Assembly (NCBI GenBank): GCA_023266235.1
Contig: JAHFRL010000009.1
Coordinates: 1-64,000, forward strand
DNA from: Betaproteobacteria bacterium
GTDB lineage: Bacteria; Pseudomonadota; Gammaproteobacteria; Burkholderiales; SG8-41
DNA length: 64,000 bases
Direction of reading: 5' to 3'
Shown here: piece by piece, positions 8,012 through 15,637 of the stretch
Layout of the letters: each line of letters starts with the position of its first letter
How positions within the stretch are numbered: the first letter of the stretch is position 1
The notes under the pieces: model-generated
The model's input: only the letters and a program-made list of their open reading frames with translations
What the model was told of the DNA's origin: nothing
Database searches by the model: none
Translations under genes and position numbers: made by a program

Positions 8012-8800
8012 TCACAGCAGGCTCGCGCGGCGGCCGCCGTCGACATGGAAAGTCGAGCCGGTGATATAGGCGGCATGCGGCGAGGCAAGGAACGCAACGA
8101 GGCCCGCGATCTCGTCCGGGGTGCCCACCCGGCGCAGCGGAATTTCCCGCGCCATCTCCGCCAGCATTTTCGCGTCGGGTTCGGCGTGCTTGCCGTCCGC
8201 GCCGAACACCGCGCCGAGCCGGCCGGTCGCGATGCGTCCCGGACAAATGGTGTTCACGGTGATGCCTTCCGCGGCGAGCTCCAGCGACAGCGTCTTCGCA
8301 TAGCCGATGACACCGGCCCAGGTGGCGACCGACAGGCCGAAGCGCGGTAGCGGCTGCAGCGCGGAAAGCGCGGCGATGTTGATGATGCGTCCGCCGCCGG
8401 CCGCACGCAGATAGGGAACCGCGAGCCGCGTGAGCCGCACCACGCTCATGAGGTTCTGCTGCACCGCCTTGTCCCACGCCGCATCGTCGAAGTCAAGCAA
8501 CGCGCCCAGCGGCGGCGCGCCGTCGTTGTTCACGAGCACGTCGATACGGCCGAATTCCGCGAGCGTCGATTCGACGATGCGCGCGCAGTCCGCGGCGCGC
8601 CGGATATCCGCGGGCACCGCCAGCGCGTTGCCGCCGGTCTCGCCGGCGACGCGCTTCACGGCATCGCGCAACGGCTCCTCGCGGCGGGCGACCATCGCAA
8701 CGCCCGCGCCTTCCCCCGCCAGCAATCGCGCAACCGCGTAGCCGATGCCCTGGCTCGCGCCGCCGACGATCGCGACCTTGTCCTTGAGCGAAAGATCCAT
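8012..8800 (-). CDS. SDR-family protein lacking the usual Tyr-Lys pair
   Basis: 262 residues from the ATG at 8800. The Rossmann start IVGGASQGIGYAVARLL, VNNDGAPPLGALLDF and the late GSTFHVDGG place it in the FabG-like SDRs. Where classical members have YxxxK, this protein reads GLSVATWAGVIGYAKTLSLE, so serine and tryptophan stand at the tyrosine and lysine positions. A known BKR-like SDR subgroup also lacks the normal tetrad, so this may be a family trait rather than decay. It lies between the amidohydrolase and the PaaK-like ligase; the amidohydrolase stop (TAG at 8802-8804) is 1 base from its ATG. Confidence 0.85.
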   Translation of the reverse strand: MDLSLKDKVAIVGGASQGIGYAVARLLAGEGAGVAMVARREEPLRDAVKRVAGETGGNALAVPADIRRAADCARIVESTLAEFGRIDVLVNNDGAPPLGALLDFDDAAWDKAVQQNLMSVVRLTRLAVPYLRAAGGGRIINIAALSALQPLPRFGLSVATWAGVIGYAKTLSLELAAEGITVNTICPGRIATGRLGAVFGADGKHAEPDAKMLAEMAREIPLRRVGTPDEIAGLVAFLASPHAAYITGSTFHVDGGRRASLL

Positions 8801-8801
8801 G

Positions 8802-9671
8802 CTAGCCGCGCCCGCCGGACGCTTCGGCAAAAAGCGCCTCGGCGTTCCGGAAGAACACGTGCTCCAGCGTTTCTTCGTCGTAGCCGAGCGAGCGCCAATC
8901 CTCGATCAGCCGCTCATAACGAAACAACGGGTAGTCCGCCCCGAACATGACGCGCTTCCTGAGCCGGCGCGAAATCTCGCGCTTCAGCGAATCGGTCAGG
9001 TATTTCGGCGACCAGCCATGCATCTCGGTCCAGACGTTGGGCTTGTGCAGCATGACCGCGATCATCTCCTCCTGCCACGGCCACGCCGGCCGGCCGGCGA
9101 TGATTTTCATCTCCGGGTAATCGATCGCGAGCTCGTCGACGTAGCGCGGATGGCAGAGCTCGAGCTTCACGCCCTTCCCGCCCGGAATGCCGGCGCCCGC
9201 CCCGGTGTAGCCCACCAACACGAGCACCGGGCGCCCCGCGCCGACCGCCACCTCGTAAAACGGGCGGTAGACCGGATCGCTTGCCGGAAATCCCATGCCG
9301 GCCGCGGAGATGCACAGACCGACGAAGCCGGCGCTTGCCTCGATGCAGCGCGCAAATTCGGCGGCGCCGTCGTGTCCCGTGCGGGGATCGATCTGCAGCC
9401 AGTTGCCATGGATCACGTCCGGAAACCGGCGCTGCGTCGCCAGCGCGTAATCGTGGTATTCCCTCACTTTTTCCAGCGGCATGCTCTTGGTGAAACCGAA
9501 ATCGAGAATCACGCGCGCCGCGTGCTGCCGGAAGTATGCGGCCATCTCCTCCTCGGTGTCGTAGCGCGGCGCGGAGCGCCACGTCTTGATCTGCTGCGCG
9601 AGTTCCTGCTCCGTCTGCAGCACGTAGCCGCGCCTGGTTCCCCAGTGCGAATGCAGGTCGAAGAGCCGCAC
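8802..9671 (-). CDS. Amidohydrolase-family protein (PF04909 type)
   Basis: About 289 residues from a GTG that lies 2 bases after the stop of the upstream Bug gene; the protein begins VRLFDLHSHWGTRRGY. The N-terminal HSH pair is the metal motif of the amidohydrolase superfamily, and GADYPLFRYERL near the C-terminus carries the conserved aspartate. The family includes decarboxylases and hydrolases of ring-cleavage products (ACMSD, gamma-resorcylate decarboxylase). The tight spacing with the receptor upstream and the SDR and ligase downstream indicates one catabolic operon. Frame extensions above 9671 overlap the receptor gene and are not needed. The start coordinate may be off by one base. Confidence 0.8.
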   Translation of the reverse strand: MRLFDLHSHWGTRRGYVLQTEQELAQQIKTWRSAPRYDTEEEMAAYFRQHAARVILDFGFTKSMPLEKVREYHDYALATQRRFPDVIHGNWLQIDPRTGHDGAAEFARCIEASAGFVGLCISAAGMGFPASDPVYRPFYEVAVGAGRPVLVLVGYTGAGAGIPGGKGVKLELCHPRYVDELAIDYPEMKIIAGRPAWPWQEEMIAVMLHKPNVWTEMHGWSPKYLTDSLKREISRRLRKRVMFGADYPLFRYERLIEDWRSLGYDEETLEHVFFRNAEALFAEASGGRG

Positions 9672-9673
9672 GG

Positions 9674-10651
9674 TCAGTTGGCGCTCATGCCGGTCGTCTT
9701 GATGATCTGCCGCCAGCGCTTGATTTCGGAGCGTATGAAAGCGTCGGCCTGCTCCGGCGTGCCGCCGGCAAATTCGACGCCCAGGGCGGACATCCGCGTG
9801 CGGATTTCCGCATCGCCCATCGCCTTGTTGATCTCGGCGTTCAGCTTCTGGATCACGTCGCGCGGCGTGGCGGCCGGCGCCACCACGACGTACCACGCGC
9901 TGATATCGAAATTGCGCAATCCCGCTTCGATCATGGTCGGCAGTTCCGGCGCCAGCGGTGAGCGCCTGGCGCTCGTCACGGCGAGCGCCTTCAGTTTCCC
10001 GGCTTTCACGTGCGCAAGCGCGGTGGTGATCGTATCGAACATGATGCTCACCTGGCCGCCCAGCACGTCGTTGAGCGCCGGGGCATTGCCTTTATACGGG
10101 ATGTGGACAAGGTCGACGCCCGCCAGGTACTTGAGCAGTTCGCCGGACAGGTGCGCTCCCGCACCGGCCCCGCCGGAAGCAAACTGTACTTCCCCCGGCC
10201 GCGCCTTCGCGAGCGCGATGAGCTCCTTGACCGAGTTCGCCCGAAACGACGGGTGCGTTACCAGTATCAGCGGAATGTAGCCGACGAACACGATCGCCGC
10301 AAAATCCTTTTCGGTGTCGTAGGGCAGCCTGGGACTGAAAATCGGGTTCGTCGCATGCGCCGAATACCCCATCATGATCGTGTAGCCGTCCGGCGGAGCC
10401 TTGGCCACGAACTCGGTGCCGATCGCGGCGCTTGCGCCCGGCTTGTTGTCGGGGATCACGGGGACGCCCATGCTCTCAGCAATTTTCTGGCCGATCACGC
10501 GGGTAAGAATGTCGACGCCGCCGCCCGCCGGCACCGGCACGACGAACCGTATCGGCCTGCTCGGATACGCCTGGGCCTCGGCCTGCATTGATTGAAGCGC
10601 AAACGTCAGCACGAACGTCAGGCTGAAGCAGAGATGCGACGCTTGTTTCAC
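9674..10651 (-). CDS. Bug/TctC-family periplasmic solute receptor
   Basis: 325 residues from a GTG at 10651 with a strong GGAGGA ribosome site 8 bases before it; the longer frame to 10822 has no such site. The signal peptide ends AEAQA, followed by YPSRPIRFVVPVPAGGG. The binding-loop motif DNKPGASAAIGTEFVAK and the C-terminal helix with FIRSEIKRWRQIIK are as in the family. It is the first gene of an operon with an amidohydrolase, an SDR and a PaaK-like ligase, so its ligand is probably the organic acid those enzymes process. Confidence 0.9.
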   Translation of the reverse strand: MKQASHLCFSLTFVLTFALQSMQAEAQAYPSRPIRFVVPVPAGGGVDILTRVIGQKIAESMGVPVIPDNKPGASAAIGTEFVAKAPPDGYTIMMGYSAHATNPIFSPRLPYDTEKDFAAIVFVGYIPLILVTHPSFRANSVKELIALAKARPGEVQFASGGAGAGAHLSGELLKYLAGVDLVHIPYKGNAPALNDVLGGQVSIMFDTITTALAHVKAGKLKALAVTSARRSPLAPELPTMIEAGLRNFDISAWYVVVAPAATPRDVIQKLNAEINKAMGDAEIRTRMSALGVEFAGGTPEQADAFIRSEIKRWRQIIKTTGMSAN

Positions 10652-10916
10652 GGGCGTTCCTCCGGTGGTTCGTTGACGCGAGCCGCGCGGCGCTCCCCCG
10701 CTCCAAGTCTCGGCGATCCCCGGCGAGGTGGTGCGTAATTCCTGCGATCGGCGCGCGGAAATTATCAGGCAAGGCGCGGGCCGCGTCAAAATTCGTAATG
10801 CTGTTCCCTGCGGCCTTGTCATTTGGCCAGTCCCGGCTCGATCCGCGCTGCCGGGATCCCCGGTGTACCCGGTCCTCCATTGCTTGCCGGTGCCGGCGCG
10901 CCCGTCCCGAATTGCT

Positions 10917-10945
10917 TTGACCCCGCGCCGTTACTCCTGTATAAG
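10917..10945 (+). promoter_or_regulatory. Sigma-70 promoter of the cold-shock gene
   Basis: TTGACC at 10917-10922 and TATAAG at 10940-10945 are separated by exactly 17 bases. Transcription would start near 10952, giving a leader of about 138 bases before the Csp start codon. Long leaders that change structure with temperature are known for cspA-type mRNAs. Confidence 0.6.
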
Positions 10946-11089
10946 GGGAGCGCAGGATTCTCAGGTAGTGATAATGGTTGGTCCGTTGTGGCCGCTTCGG
11001 CGGTACTCCTCAGGTCGTCGCTTTTCTCCTCCTTGAATTTCCCGCGTTCAGGCGCAAGCCTTTTTTTAATTTTTTCAGGAACAGCAGAC

Positions 11090-11296
11090 ATGAGTAACGG
11101 TACCGTTAAATGGTTCAACGACGCCAAAGGCTTCGGCTTTATCACGCCCGATGATGGCGGCAAGGATCTCTTCGCGCACTTCTCGGCGGTTCAGGGCAGC
11201 GGCTTCAAAAGCCTGCGCGAAAACCAGAAGGTATCCTATGACGTCACGACCGGACCCAAAGGCGATCAAGCCGCCAACATCAAGCCGCTCGATTAA
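11090..11296 (+). CDS. CspA-family cold-shock protein
   Basis: 68 residues, the normal length for a single cold-shock domain. The RNP1 motif GFGFI and RNP2-like DLFAHFSAV are intact, with the usual start [18 protein letters not shown]. Such proteins bind single-stranded nucleic acid and act as RNA chaperones. AGGA lies 11 bases before the ATG. The leader before it is T-rich in its last part (TTTTTTTAATTTTTTC at 11061-11076), which may affect translation. A strong terminator follows at 11314-11341. Confidence 0.95.
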   Translation: MSNGTVKWFNDAKGFGFITPDDGGKDLFAHFSAVQGSGFKSLRENQKVSYDVTTGPKGDQAANIKPLD

Positions 11297-11313
11297 CCAG
11301 CGCTTGCTGCAGG

Positions 11314-11341
11314 AAAAAGCCCGGGCGACCGGGCTTTTTTT
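11314..11341 (+). terminator. Rho-independent terminator of the csp gene
   Basis: AAAAAGCCCGGGCGACCGGG forms a GC-rich stem with a short loop, followed by CTTTTTTT. The A-run before the stem lets it work on the other strand too, so it probably also ends the convergent transcript of the gene at 11363-11656. Confidence 0.9.
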
Positions 11342-11362
11342 CGGGCGCACGCGCCGCGCAAC

Positions 11363-11656
11363 CTACTTGCCGCACAGCTCGACGCAGCGGGCCTTGGCAT
11401 ATTGCAGGGCGTTAAAGCCGAGACCGCTCAACGTGTGGTCTTCACTGCGAAAGATGCACGGCACCTCGCCATAGGCCTGGAACTTGGCATAGAGCTGATC
11501 GCCCGCCATGCCCGCCGTGAATTCGCGCAGCAACGCCTCGTCGATCGTGCGTTTCGAGGCCGCGATCGCCTCCTCGAGCGTTGCGTAGTCGCCGACGTGC
11601 CGCAATGCTTTTTCGGCGTTGTCGGATTTGCTGTAAGCCTCAACGAAGAATGTCAT
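11363..11656 (-). CDS. Conserved hypothetical protein
   Basis: 97 residues beginning MTFFVEAYSKSDNAEKALRH and containing LEEAIAASKRTIDEALL and a final YAKARCVELCGK. It looks like a compact soluble alpha/beta protein with no signal peptide. The wording (YATLEEAIAASKRTID, then FQAYGEVPCIF) resembles small conserved proteins of unknown function in Betaproteobacteria, but I cannot name a family. It is convergent with the cold-shock gene and separated from it by a bidirectional terminator. Confidence 0.65.
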   Translation of the reverse strand: MTFFVEAYSKSDNAEKALRHVGDYATLEEAIAASKRTIDEALLREFTAGMAGDQLYAKFQAYGEVPCIFRSEDHTLSGLGFNALQYAKARCVELCGK

Positions 11657-11773
11657 CGGTTCACCCGCGCACGAATTGGCCGCTGTTGGGAGCGGCAGTG
11701 CTGAAAAGGTTACTACACCACGCCGGGTTGTCCTAGTCCCGGTCCAGCTCGCGCTGCCGGGCCGCCCCCCGCC

Positions 11774-12823
11774 TCACTCGACTTTAAGCCTGGCCAGGCG
11801 GATCGCCTCGCCGAAGCGCGCGTATTCCGCATTGATGAATTTGGTGAATTCCGCGGGTGTGCTCGTCACCGGCTCGCCGCCCTGGCGCTCCAGCAGCTCG
11901 CGCGTGGCCGGGTTGCTGATCACCCTGACGAGCGTCGCATACAGCTTGTCGAAGATCGGCCTGGGGACTCCTTTCGGCACCATCAGCCCGGACCAGCCCG
12001 TCGAGACATAACCCGGCACGCCGGCCTCGCTGATGGTGGGAAGCTCCGGCGTAATCGACGAGCGCTGCTCGCCGCCGGTCGCCAGCGCGCGCAGCCGCCC
12101 CGACCGCACATGGGCGAGCACCGCGGGTCCGGGTGCGATCGTGAACTGCGACTCGTTGCCCATCACCGCGATCAACGAGGCGCCGCCTTTGTAGGGCACG
12201 TGGTGCACCTCGATGCCGGTCGCGTGCGTGAACAGCACGCACGCGAGGTGGCTCTGGAAGCCGGAGCCGGCGTTCGACATGTTGAGCTTGCCCGGATTCG
12301 CCTTGGCGTAGGCGATCAACTCCTTCACGCCATTGACGGGGAGGCTCGGGTGCACGACCAGCATGTTCTGCGTGACCGCGAACAGCGAAAGCGGCGCAAA
12401 ATCGTTGACCGGATGATAGTTGAGCTTCTTGTAGATCTGCGGCGTGATCACCTGCATACCGGTCGAATTGATCAAGAGCGTGTAGCCGTCGGGCGCCGCG
12501 TGCGCGGCAAGTTCGGCGCCGATGATGCCGCCCGCGCCGCCGCGATTGTCGGATACGACCTGCTGACCCAGAGCCTCGCCGATGCGCACGCCCATCACCC
12601 GGGCCAGCGTGTCAACGGAAGTCCCGGTCGTGTTCGCGATGATGAGGCGTAGCGGCTTGCTCGGATAGGCGGCAGCGGTTTCGGCCGCCGTCGCCAGCCC
12701 CTGGGACAGGCAACACGCTGCGGCCGATGCCAACGCACCGCGGCACCAAGTGCCGAGTGCAGAGTGATGAGTGCAGAGTGATTTCAGTTCCGCGCTTTGC
12801 GCACCGTAATCTGCGATCTGCAT
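11774..12823 (-). CDS. Bug/TctC-family receptor with repeat-derived N-terminus
   Basis: 349 residues from the ATG at 12823, which has AGGAGG upstream. The mature part is normal (AAYPSKPLRLIIANTTG, then DNRGGAGGIIGAELAAH and a C-terminal TPAEFTKFINAEYARF). The first 24 or so residues (MQIADYGAQSAELKSLCTHH) are extra compared with relatives, and part of them is translated from the 2 x 14-bp repeat at 12755-12782. The hydrophobic signal core (ALASAAACCLSQGLATA) comes after them. Either the signal peptide carries a long polar n-region or translation really begins lower. It has no partner enzyme next to it. Confidence 0.8.
   Translation of the reverse strand: MQIADYGAQSAELKSLCTHHSALGTWCRGALASAAACCLSQGLATAAETAAAYPSKPLRLIIANTTGTSVDTLARVMGVRIGEALGQQVVSDNRGGAGGIIGAELAAHAAPDGYTLLINSTGMQVITPQIYKKLNYHPVNDFAPLSLFAVTQNMLVVHPSLPVNGVKELIAYAKANPGKLNMSNAGSGFQSHLACVLFTHATGIEVHHVPYKGGASLIAVMGNESQFTIAPGPAVLAHVRSGRLRALATGGEQRSSITPELPTISEAGVPGYVSTGWSGLMVPKGVPRPIFDKLYATLVRVISNPATRELLERQGGEPVTSTPAEFTKFINAEYARFGEAIRLARLKVE
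12755..12782. repeat. Perfect 2 x 14-bp tandem repeat (left arm)
   Basis: GAGTGCAGAGTGAT occurs twice without interruption; each copy is two heptamers. On the minus strand the units read CACTNNN, the same consensus as the right arm at 12853-12908, so the two arms are inverted around a core holding the ribosome site and start codon of the Bug gene. Confidence 0.85.
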
Positions 12824-12852
12824 TTTTTCTTTCCTCCTCATCTTTTGTTTTT

Positions 12853-12908
12853 CACTATTCACTCTTCATTCCGCACTCTGCATTCATCACTCATCACCCT
12901 TTATTCTT
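12853..12908. repeat. CAYTNNN heptamer array (right arm)
   Basis: Seven uninterrupted 7-base units from 12853 to 12901, beginning CACTATT, CACTCTT and continuing with CATTCCG, CACTCTG, CATTCAT, CACTCAT and CACCCTT, then a looser TATTCTT. Only the first three or four positions are conserved (CAYT), the others vary freely. It is the inverted partner of 12755-12782. Confidence 0.85.
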
Positions 12909-13117
12909 CCCTGCGCGCCGCGCCCATTCTGCCGGTGCCGGCGATGCCGATTTTCAATTGTGCTCCCCGTACGGGATTTCCTTTGAGGTGTTAAGTTGAC
13001 ATGCGCCGCACGCCGAGTCAAATTAGCGCACCCCAGTCCAAAGCTGAACCGCAAAGGACGCGAACGGCCTCAAACTGAGACACCACCTATTGAGCATCAC
13101 CTGACTCGGTGACAAAG

Positions 13118-13155
13118 TTCGTCGTCCCTGCGGAGGCGGGGACCCACGTTTTCCA
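13118..13155. repeat. Dispersed palindromic repeat (GTCCCYGCGGAGGCGGGGAC type)
   Basis: The sequence GTCCCTGCGGAGGCGGGGAC at 13121-13140 is a short hairpin of the kind scattered in many proteobacterial spacers, whose antisense translation reads WVPASAGTT. It lies 31 bases before the quinone-oxidoreductase-like gene. No other copy was noticed in this window. Confidence 0.5.
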
Positions 13156-13170
13156 TTCTGGATTCAGCCC

Positions 13171-14175
13171 ATGCAAGCTGCCTGGTACGAAAAAAACGGC
13201 CCTGCCCGCGAGGTGATCAAGGTCGGCGAGCTGCCCGACCCGCAGCCGGGTTCCGGCGAAGTGCGGGTTCGCATCCACGTTTCCGGCGTCAATCCATCGG
13301 ACGTGAAGCGCCGCCTCGGCAATCTCGGACAAACGGTCAGCGTGCCGCGCATCGTTCCGCACAGCGATGGCGCGGGCGTGATCGATGCCGTCGGCGACGG
13401 CGTGCCGAAAGCGCGCATCGGCGAGCGCGTGTGGCTCTACAACGCGCAATGGCAGCGCGCGTTCGGCACCTGCGCGGAGTATTGCTGCGTGCCGCAAGCG
13501 CTGGCGTGCCGCCTGCCGGACAGCGTCGATTTCGCCGCCGGCGCGAACATGGGCATACCGGCGATGACCGCGCATCGCGCGGTGTTCTGCCGCGGCAAAG
13601 TGCGCGGGAAGACCGTGCTGGTCACCGGCGGCGCGGGCGCGGTCGGCCACTACGCAGTGCAAATCGCCAAATGGGCCGGGGCGCGCGTTATCGCGACCGT
13701 GAGCTCGGAGCGGAAAGCGGCACTCGCGCACGCGGCGGGTGCCGATGAAATCATCGACTATCGCCGCGACGATGTTGCCGCGCGCGTGCAGCTGATGACC
13801 GTGGGCGCAGGCATTGATCACGTCGTCGAGGTCGATTTCGGCGCGAACATCCGGACCAGCGTCAAGGTGCTGAAGCCGAACGGGACGATCGCGGCGTATG
13901 CATCCTCGCGGGCACCCGAGCCGGTATTGCCGTATTACCCCTTGATGACGCGCGGCATCGGCATCGACCTCGTGTACGTCTACATCCTGCCGCCGGAGGC
14001 GCGCGCACAGGCGCTGGCCGATCTCGACACGCTGCTCGGCGCCGGGCTTTTGCAGCATAATATCGGCGCGCGCTTCGCGCTCGCTCAAACCGCGGCTGCG
14101 CACGAGGCGCAGGAGTCGGGTCAGGTGACCGGTAACATCGTGATCGACGTGGCGCGCGCTGCCCCGGCTGGGTGA
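13171..14175 (+). CDS. Quinone oxidoreductase-like MDR-family protein
   Basis: 334 residues of the medium-chain dehydrogenase/reductase superfamily. The catalytic-domain start PGSGEVRVRIHVSGVNPSDVK and PHSDGAGVIDAVGDGV are followed by VRGKTVLVTGGAGAVGHYAV, the nucleotide-binding loop; AxxGxxG-type wording and the absence of structural zinc cysteines point to the NADPH:quinone reductase subgroup. It should use NADPH to reduce quinones or enals. It lies about 115 bases upstream of the Liv-type substrate-binding gene, and the stretch between them shows no clear gene. Confidence 0.85.
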   Translation: MQAAWYEKNGPAREVIKVGELPDPQPGSGEVRVRIHVSGVNPSDVKRRLGNLGQTVSVPRIVPHSDGAGVIDAVGDGVPKARIGERVWLYNAQWQRAFGTCAEYCCVPQALACRLPDSVDFAAGANMGIPAMTAHRAVFCRGKVRGKTVLVTGGAGAVGHYAVQIAKWAGARVIATVSSERKAALAHAAGADEIIDYRRDDVAARVQLMTVGAGIDHVVEVDFGANIRTSVKVLKPNGTIAAYASSRAPEPVLPYYPLMTRGIGIDLVYVYILPPEARAQALADLDTLLGAGLLQHNIGARFALAQTAAAHEAQESGQVTGNIVIDVARAAPAG

Positions 14176-14290
14176 TCACGAACGACCAGTTCTACGAGAA
14201 GCTCCGCACAGGAGACACGCCGGCGCGATTGGATTACGCTGCGCCTGTAGCTGCATCCGCAAAATAAACCACTAAAGGAGACAATGCAAA

Positions 14291-15541
14291 ATGACATTCA
14301 ACCGCAGGCAATTCATACAAGCGGCCGGTGCCGGGCTCGGCGCATCCGCGCTCGGTATTCCTTCAATCGTGCGCGCGCAGGGCGCACCGATCCGGCTCGG
14401 TTTGATGACGGTGAAGACCGGGCCGCTCGCATCCGGCGGCCTCGACATGGAACGCGCGCTGATCATGTATCTGCGCGAGCGCGACTACACGCTCGCCGGC
14501 CGCAAGATCGAGCTCTTCGTGGGCGACAGCGGCGGCGTGCCGGCACAGGCGCGCAGCAAGATCCAGGAGTTGGTCGAGAAAGACCGCATCAACGTCATGA
14601 TCGGGCCGCTGGCGGCCGGCGAAGCGCTCGCCACCGACGACTATATCCGCCAGCAGAGCCTGCCGACGTTGTCGGTCGCCGCCGCCGAGGACATGACGCA
14701 GCGCAAACCCAATCCGTGGTTCGTGCGCGGCACCTCGACCTCCGCGCAGTGCGCGCATCCGCTCGCCGACTACTGCTACAAGACGCTCAAGTACCGGCGC
14801 ATGGCGGTGATCGCCGACGACATTCCTTACGGCCACGAAATGTGCGCCGGCTTCCAGCGCGTGTTCGAGGACCTGGGCGGCAAGATCGTGCAGAAGACGT
14901 TCCCGCCGCTGACCGTGCCGGATTACGGCACTTACCTCGCGCAGCTGAAGACGAACATCGACGGCATCTTCCTCGGTTTCGCGGGCTCCAACGGCTTCCG
15001 CTACGTGCGCCAGTTCAACGAGTACGGGCTGCGCGGCAAGGTGAATATCGTCGGCGGCATGACCGCGCTCGACGAGGCGGTGCTGCGCAACATGAAATAC
15101 GAGGCGATCGGGATCATCACGACCTGCTGGTACTCGGCCAAGCTCGACACTCCCCTCAACCAGAAATTCGTGGAGGCTTTCCGCGCCGAGGCCAAGTACG
15201 ACCCGGGCTTCTACGCGGCCGCGACCTACGTCGAAGCGGCGGTGCTGGAAGCGGCGTTGAAGGCGGTCAAAGGCAGGATCGAGGACAAGACTGCATTCAT
15301 GAAGGCGTTGCGCGGCATCAAGGTGGATACGGTGCGCGGACGGGTCGCATTCGACCAGTACGGCAACGTGGTCGGCAACGTCTACATCCGCAAGGTCGAG
15401 CGCGAGGAAGGGCGCCTGGTCAACACGGTGATTTACACCTATCCCAACGTGAGCCAGTTCTGGACCTACAAGCCGGAAGAGTTCCTGAAGAACCCGGTGT
15501 ATTCGCGCGACTGGCCGCCAGCGAAAAACCTCGAGGGTTGA
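14291..15541 (+). CDS. Liv-type ABC transporter substrate-binding protein
   Basis: 416 residues. The N-terminus MTFNRRQFIQAAGAGLGASA has the twin-arginine pattern RRxFI with a weakly hydrophobic stretch, so export is probably by Tat. The mature part (IRLGLMTVKTGPLASGG, then YGHEMCAGFQRVFEDLGGK) is a family 6 periplasmic-binding protein, as for leucine and other amide or aromatic acid uptake systems. A GGAG site precedes the ATG. It heads the operon SBP-H-M-G-F. A strong stem-loop after its stop (15564-15610) may raise its level relative to the membrane components. Confidence 0.9.
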   Translation: MTFNRRQFIQAAGAGLGASALGIPSIVRAQGAPIRLGLMTVKTGPLASGGLDMERALIMYLRERDYTLAGRKIELFVGDSGGVPAQARSKIQELVEKDRINVMIGPLAAGEALATDDYIRQQSLPTLSVAAAEDMTQRKPNPWFVRGTSTSAQCAHPLADYCYKTLKYRRMAVIADDIPYGHEMCAGFQRVFEDLGGKIVQKTFPPLTVPDYGTYLAQLKTNIDGIFLGFAGSNGFRYVRQFNEYGLRGKVNIVGGMTALDEAVLRNMKYEAIGIITTCWYSAKLDTPLNQKFVEAFRAEAKYDPGFYAAATYVEAAVLEAALKAVKGRIEDKTAFMKALRGIKVDTVRGRVAFDQYGNVVGNVYIRKVEREEGRLVNTVIYTYPNVSQFWTYKPEEFLKNPVYSRDWPPAKNLEG

Positions 15542-15549
15542 GACCCGGC

Positions 15550-15581
15550 GATTGAGTGATTGGGTGATTGAGCGATTGACT
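15550..15581. repeat. GATTGANN-type octamer array, 4 units
   Basis: Four 8-base units: GATTGAGT, GATTGGGT, GATTGAGC, GATTGACT. The arm is repeated inverted at 15595-15625. Period 8 distinguishes it from the 7-base arrays elsewhere in the window. Confidence 0.8.
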
Positions 15582-15610
15582 TGAGAAGCAATTCTCAATC
15601 GCTCAATCAC
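15564..15610 (+). promoter_or_regulatory. 16-bp perfect inverted repeat between SBP and livH
   Basis: GTGATTGAGCGATTGA at 15564-15579 is exactly complementary to 15595-15610, with a 15-base loop. No T-run follows, so it is not an ordinary terminator. In the RNA it would be a very stable hairpin just after the binding-protein gene, a position where such hairpins are known in other ABC operons to protect the upstream message from 3' decay. Confidence 0.7.
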
Positions 15611-15637
15611 TGTTCACCCAATTACTCGCGCTAGCAC

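Noticed and set aside
8004..8477. N-terminal extension of the PaaK-like protein
   Set aside because: The extension is out-of-frame translation of the SDR gene; the ligase starts at 8003 or at the GTG at 8015.
12755..12908. CRISPR-like array
   Set aside because: Units are 7-14 bases, contiguous and degenerate with no spacers, and no cas genes are present.
14176..14290. Short frame ending before the Liv binding protein gene (ends AAPVAASAK)
   Set aside because: Too short, with no start or recognised family; possibly a gene scrap but without support.
14284..15555. 423-residue plus-strand frame overlapping the Liv binding protein
   Set aside because: Arginine-rich shadow in another frame; the 416-residue frame has the Tat signal and family motifs.
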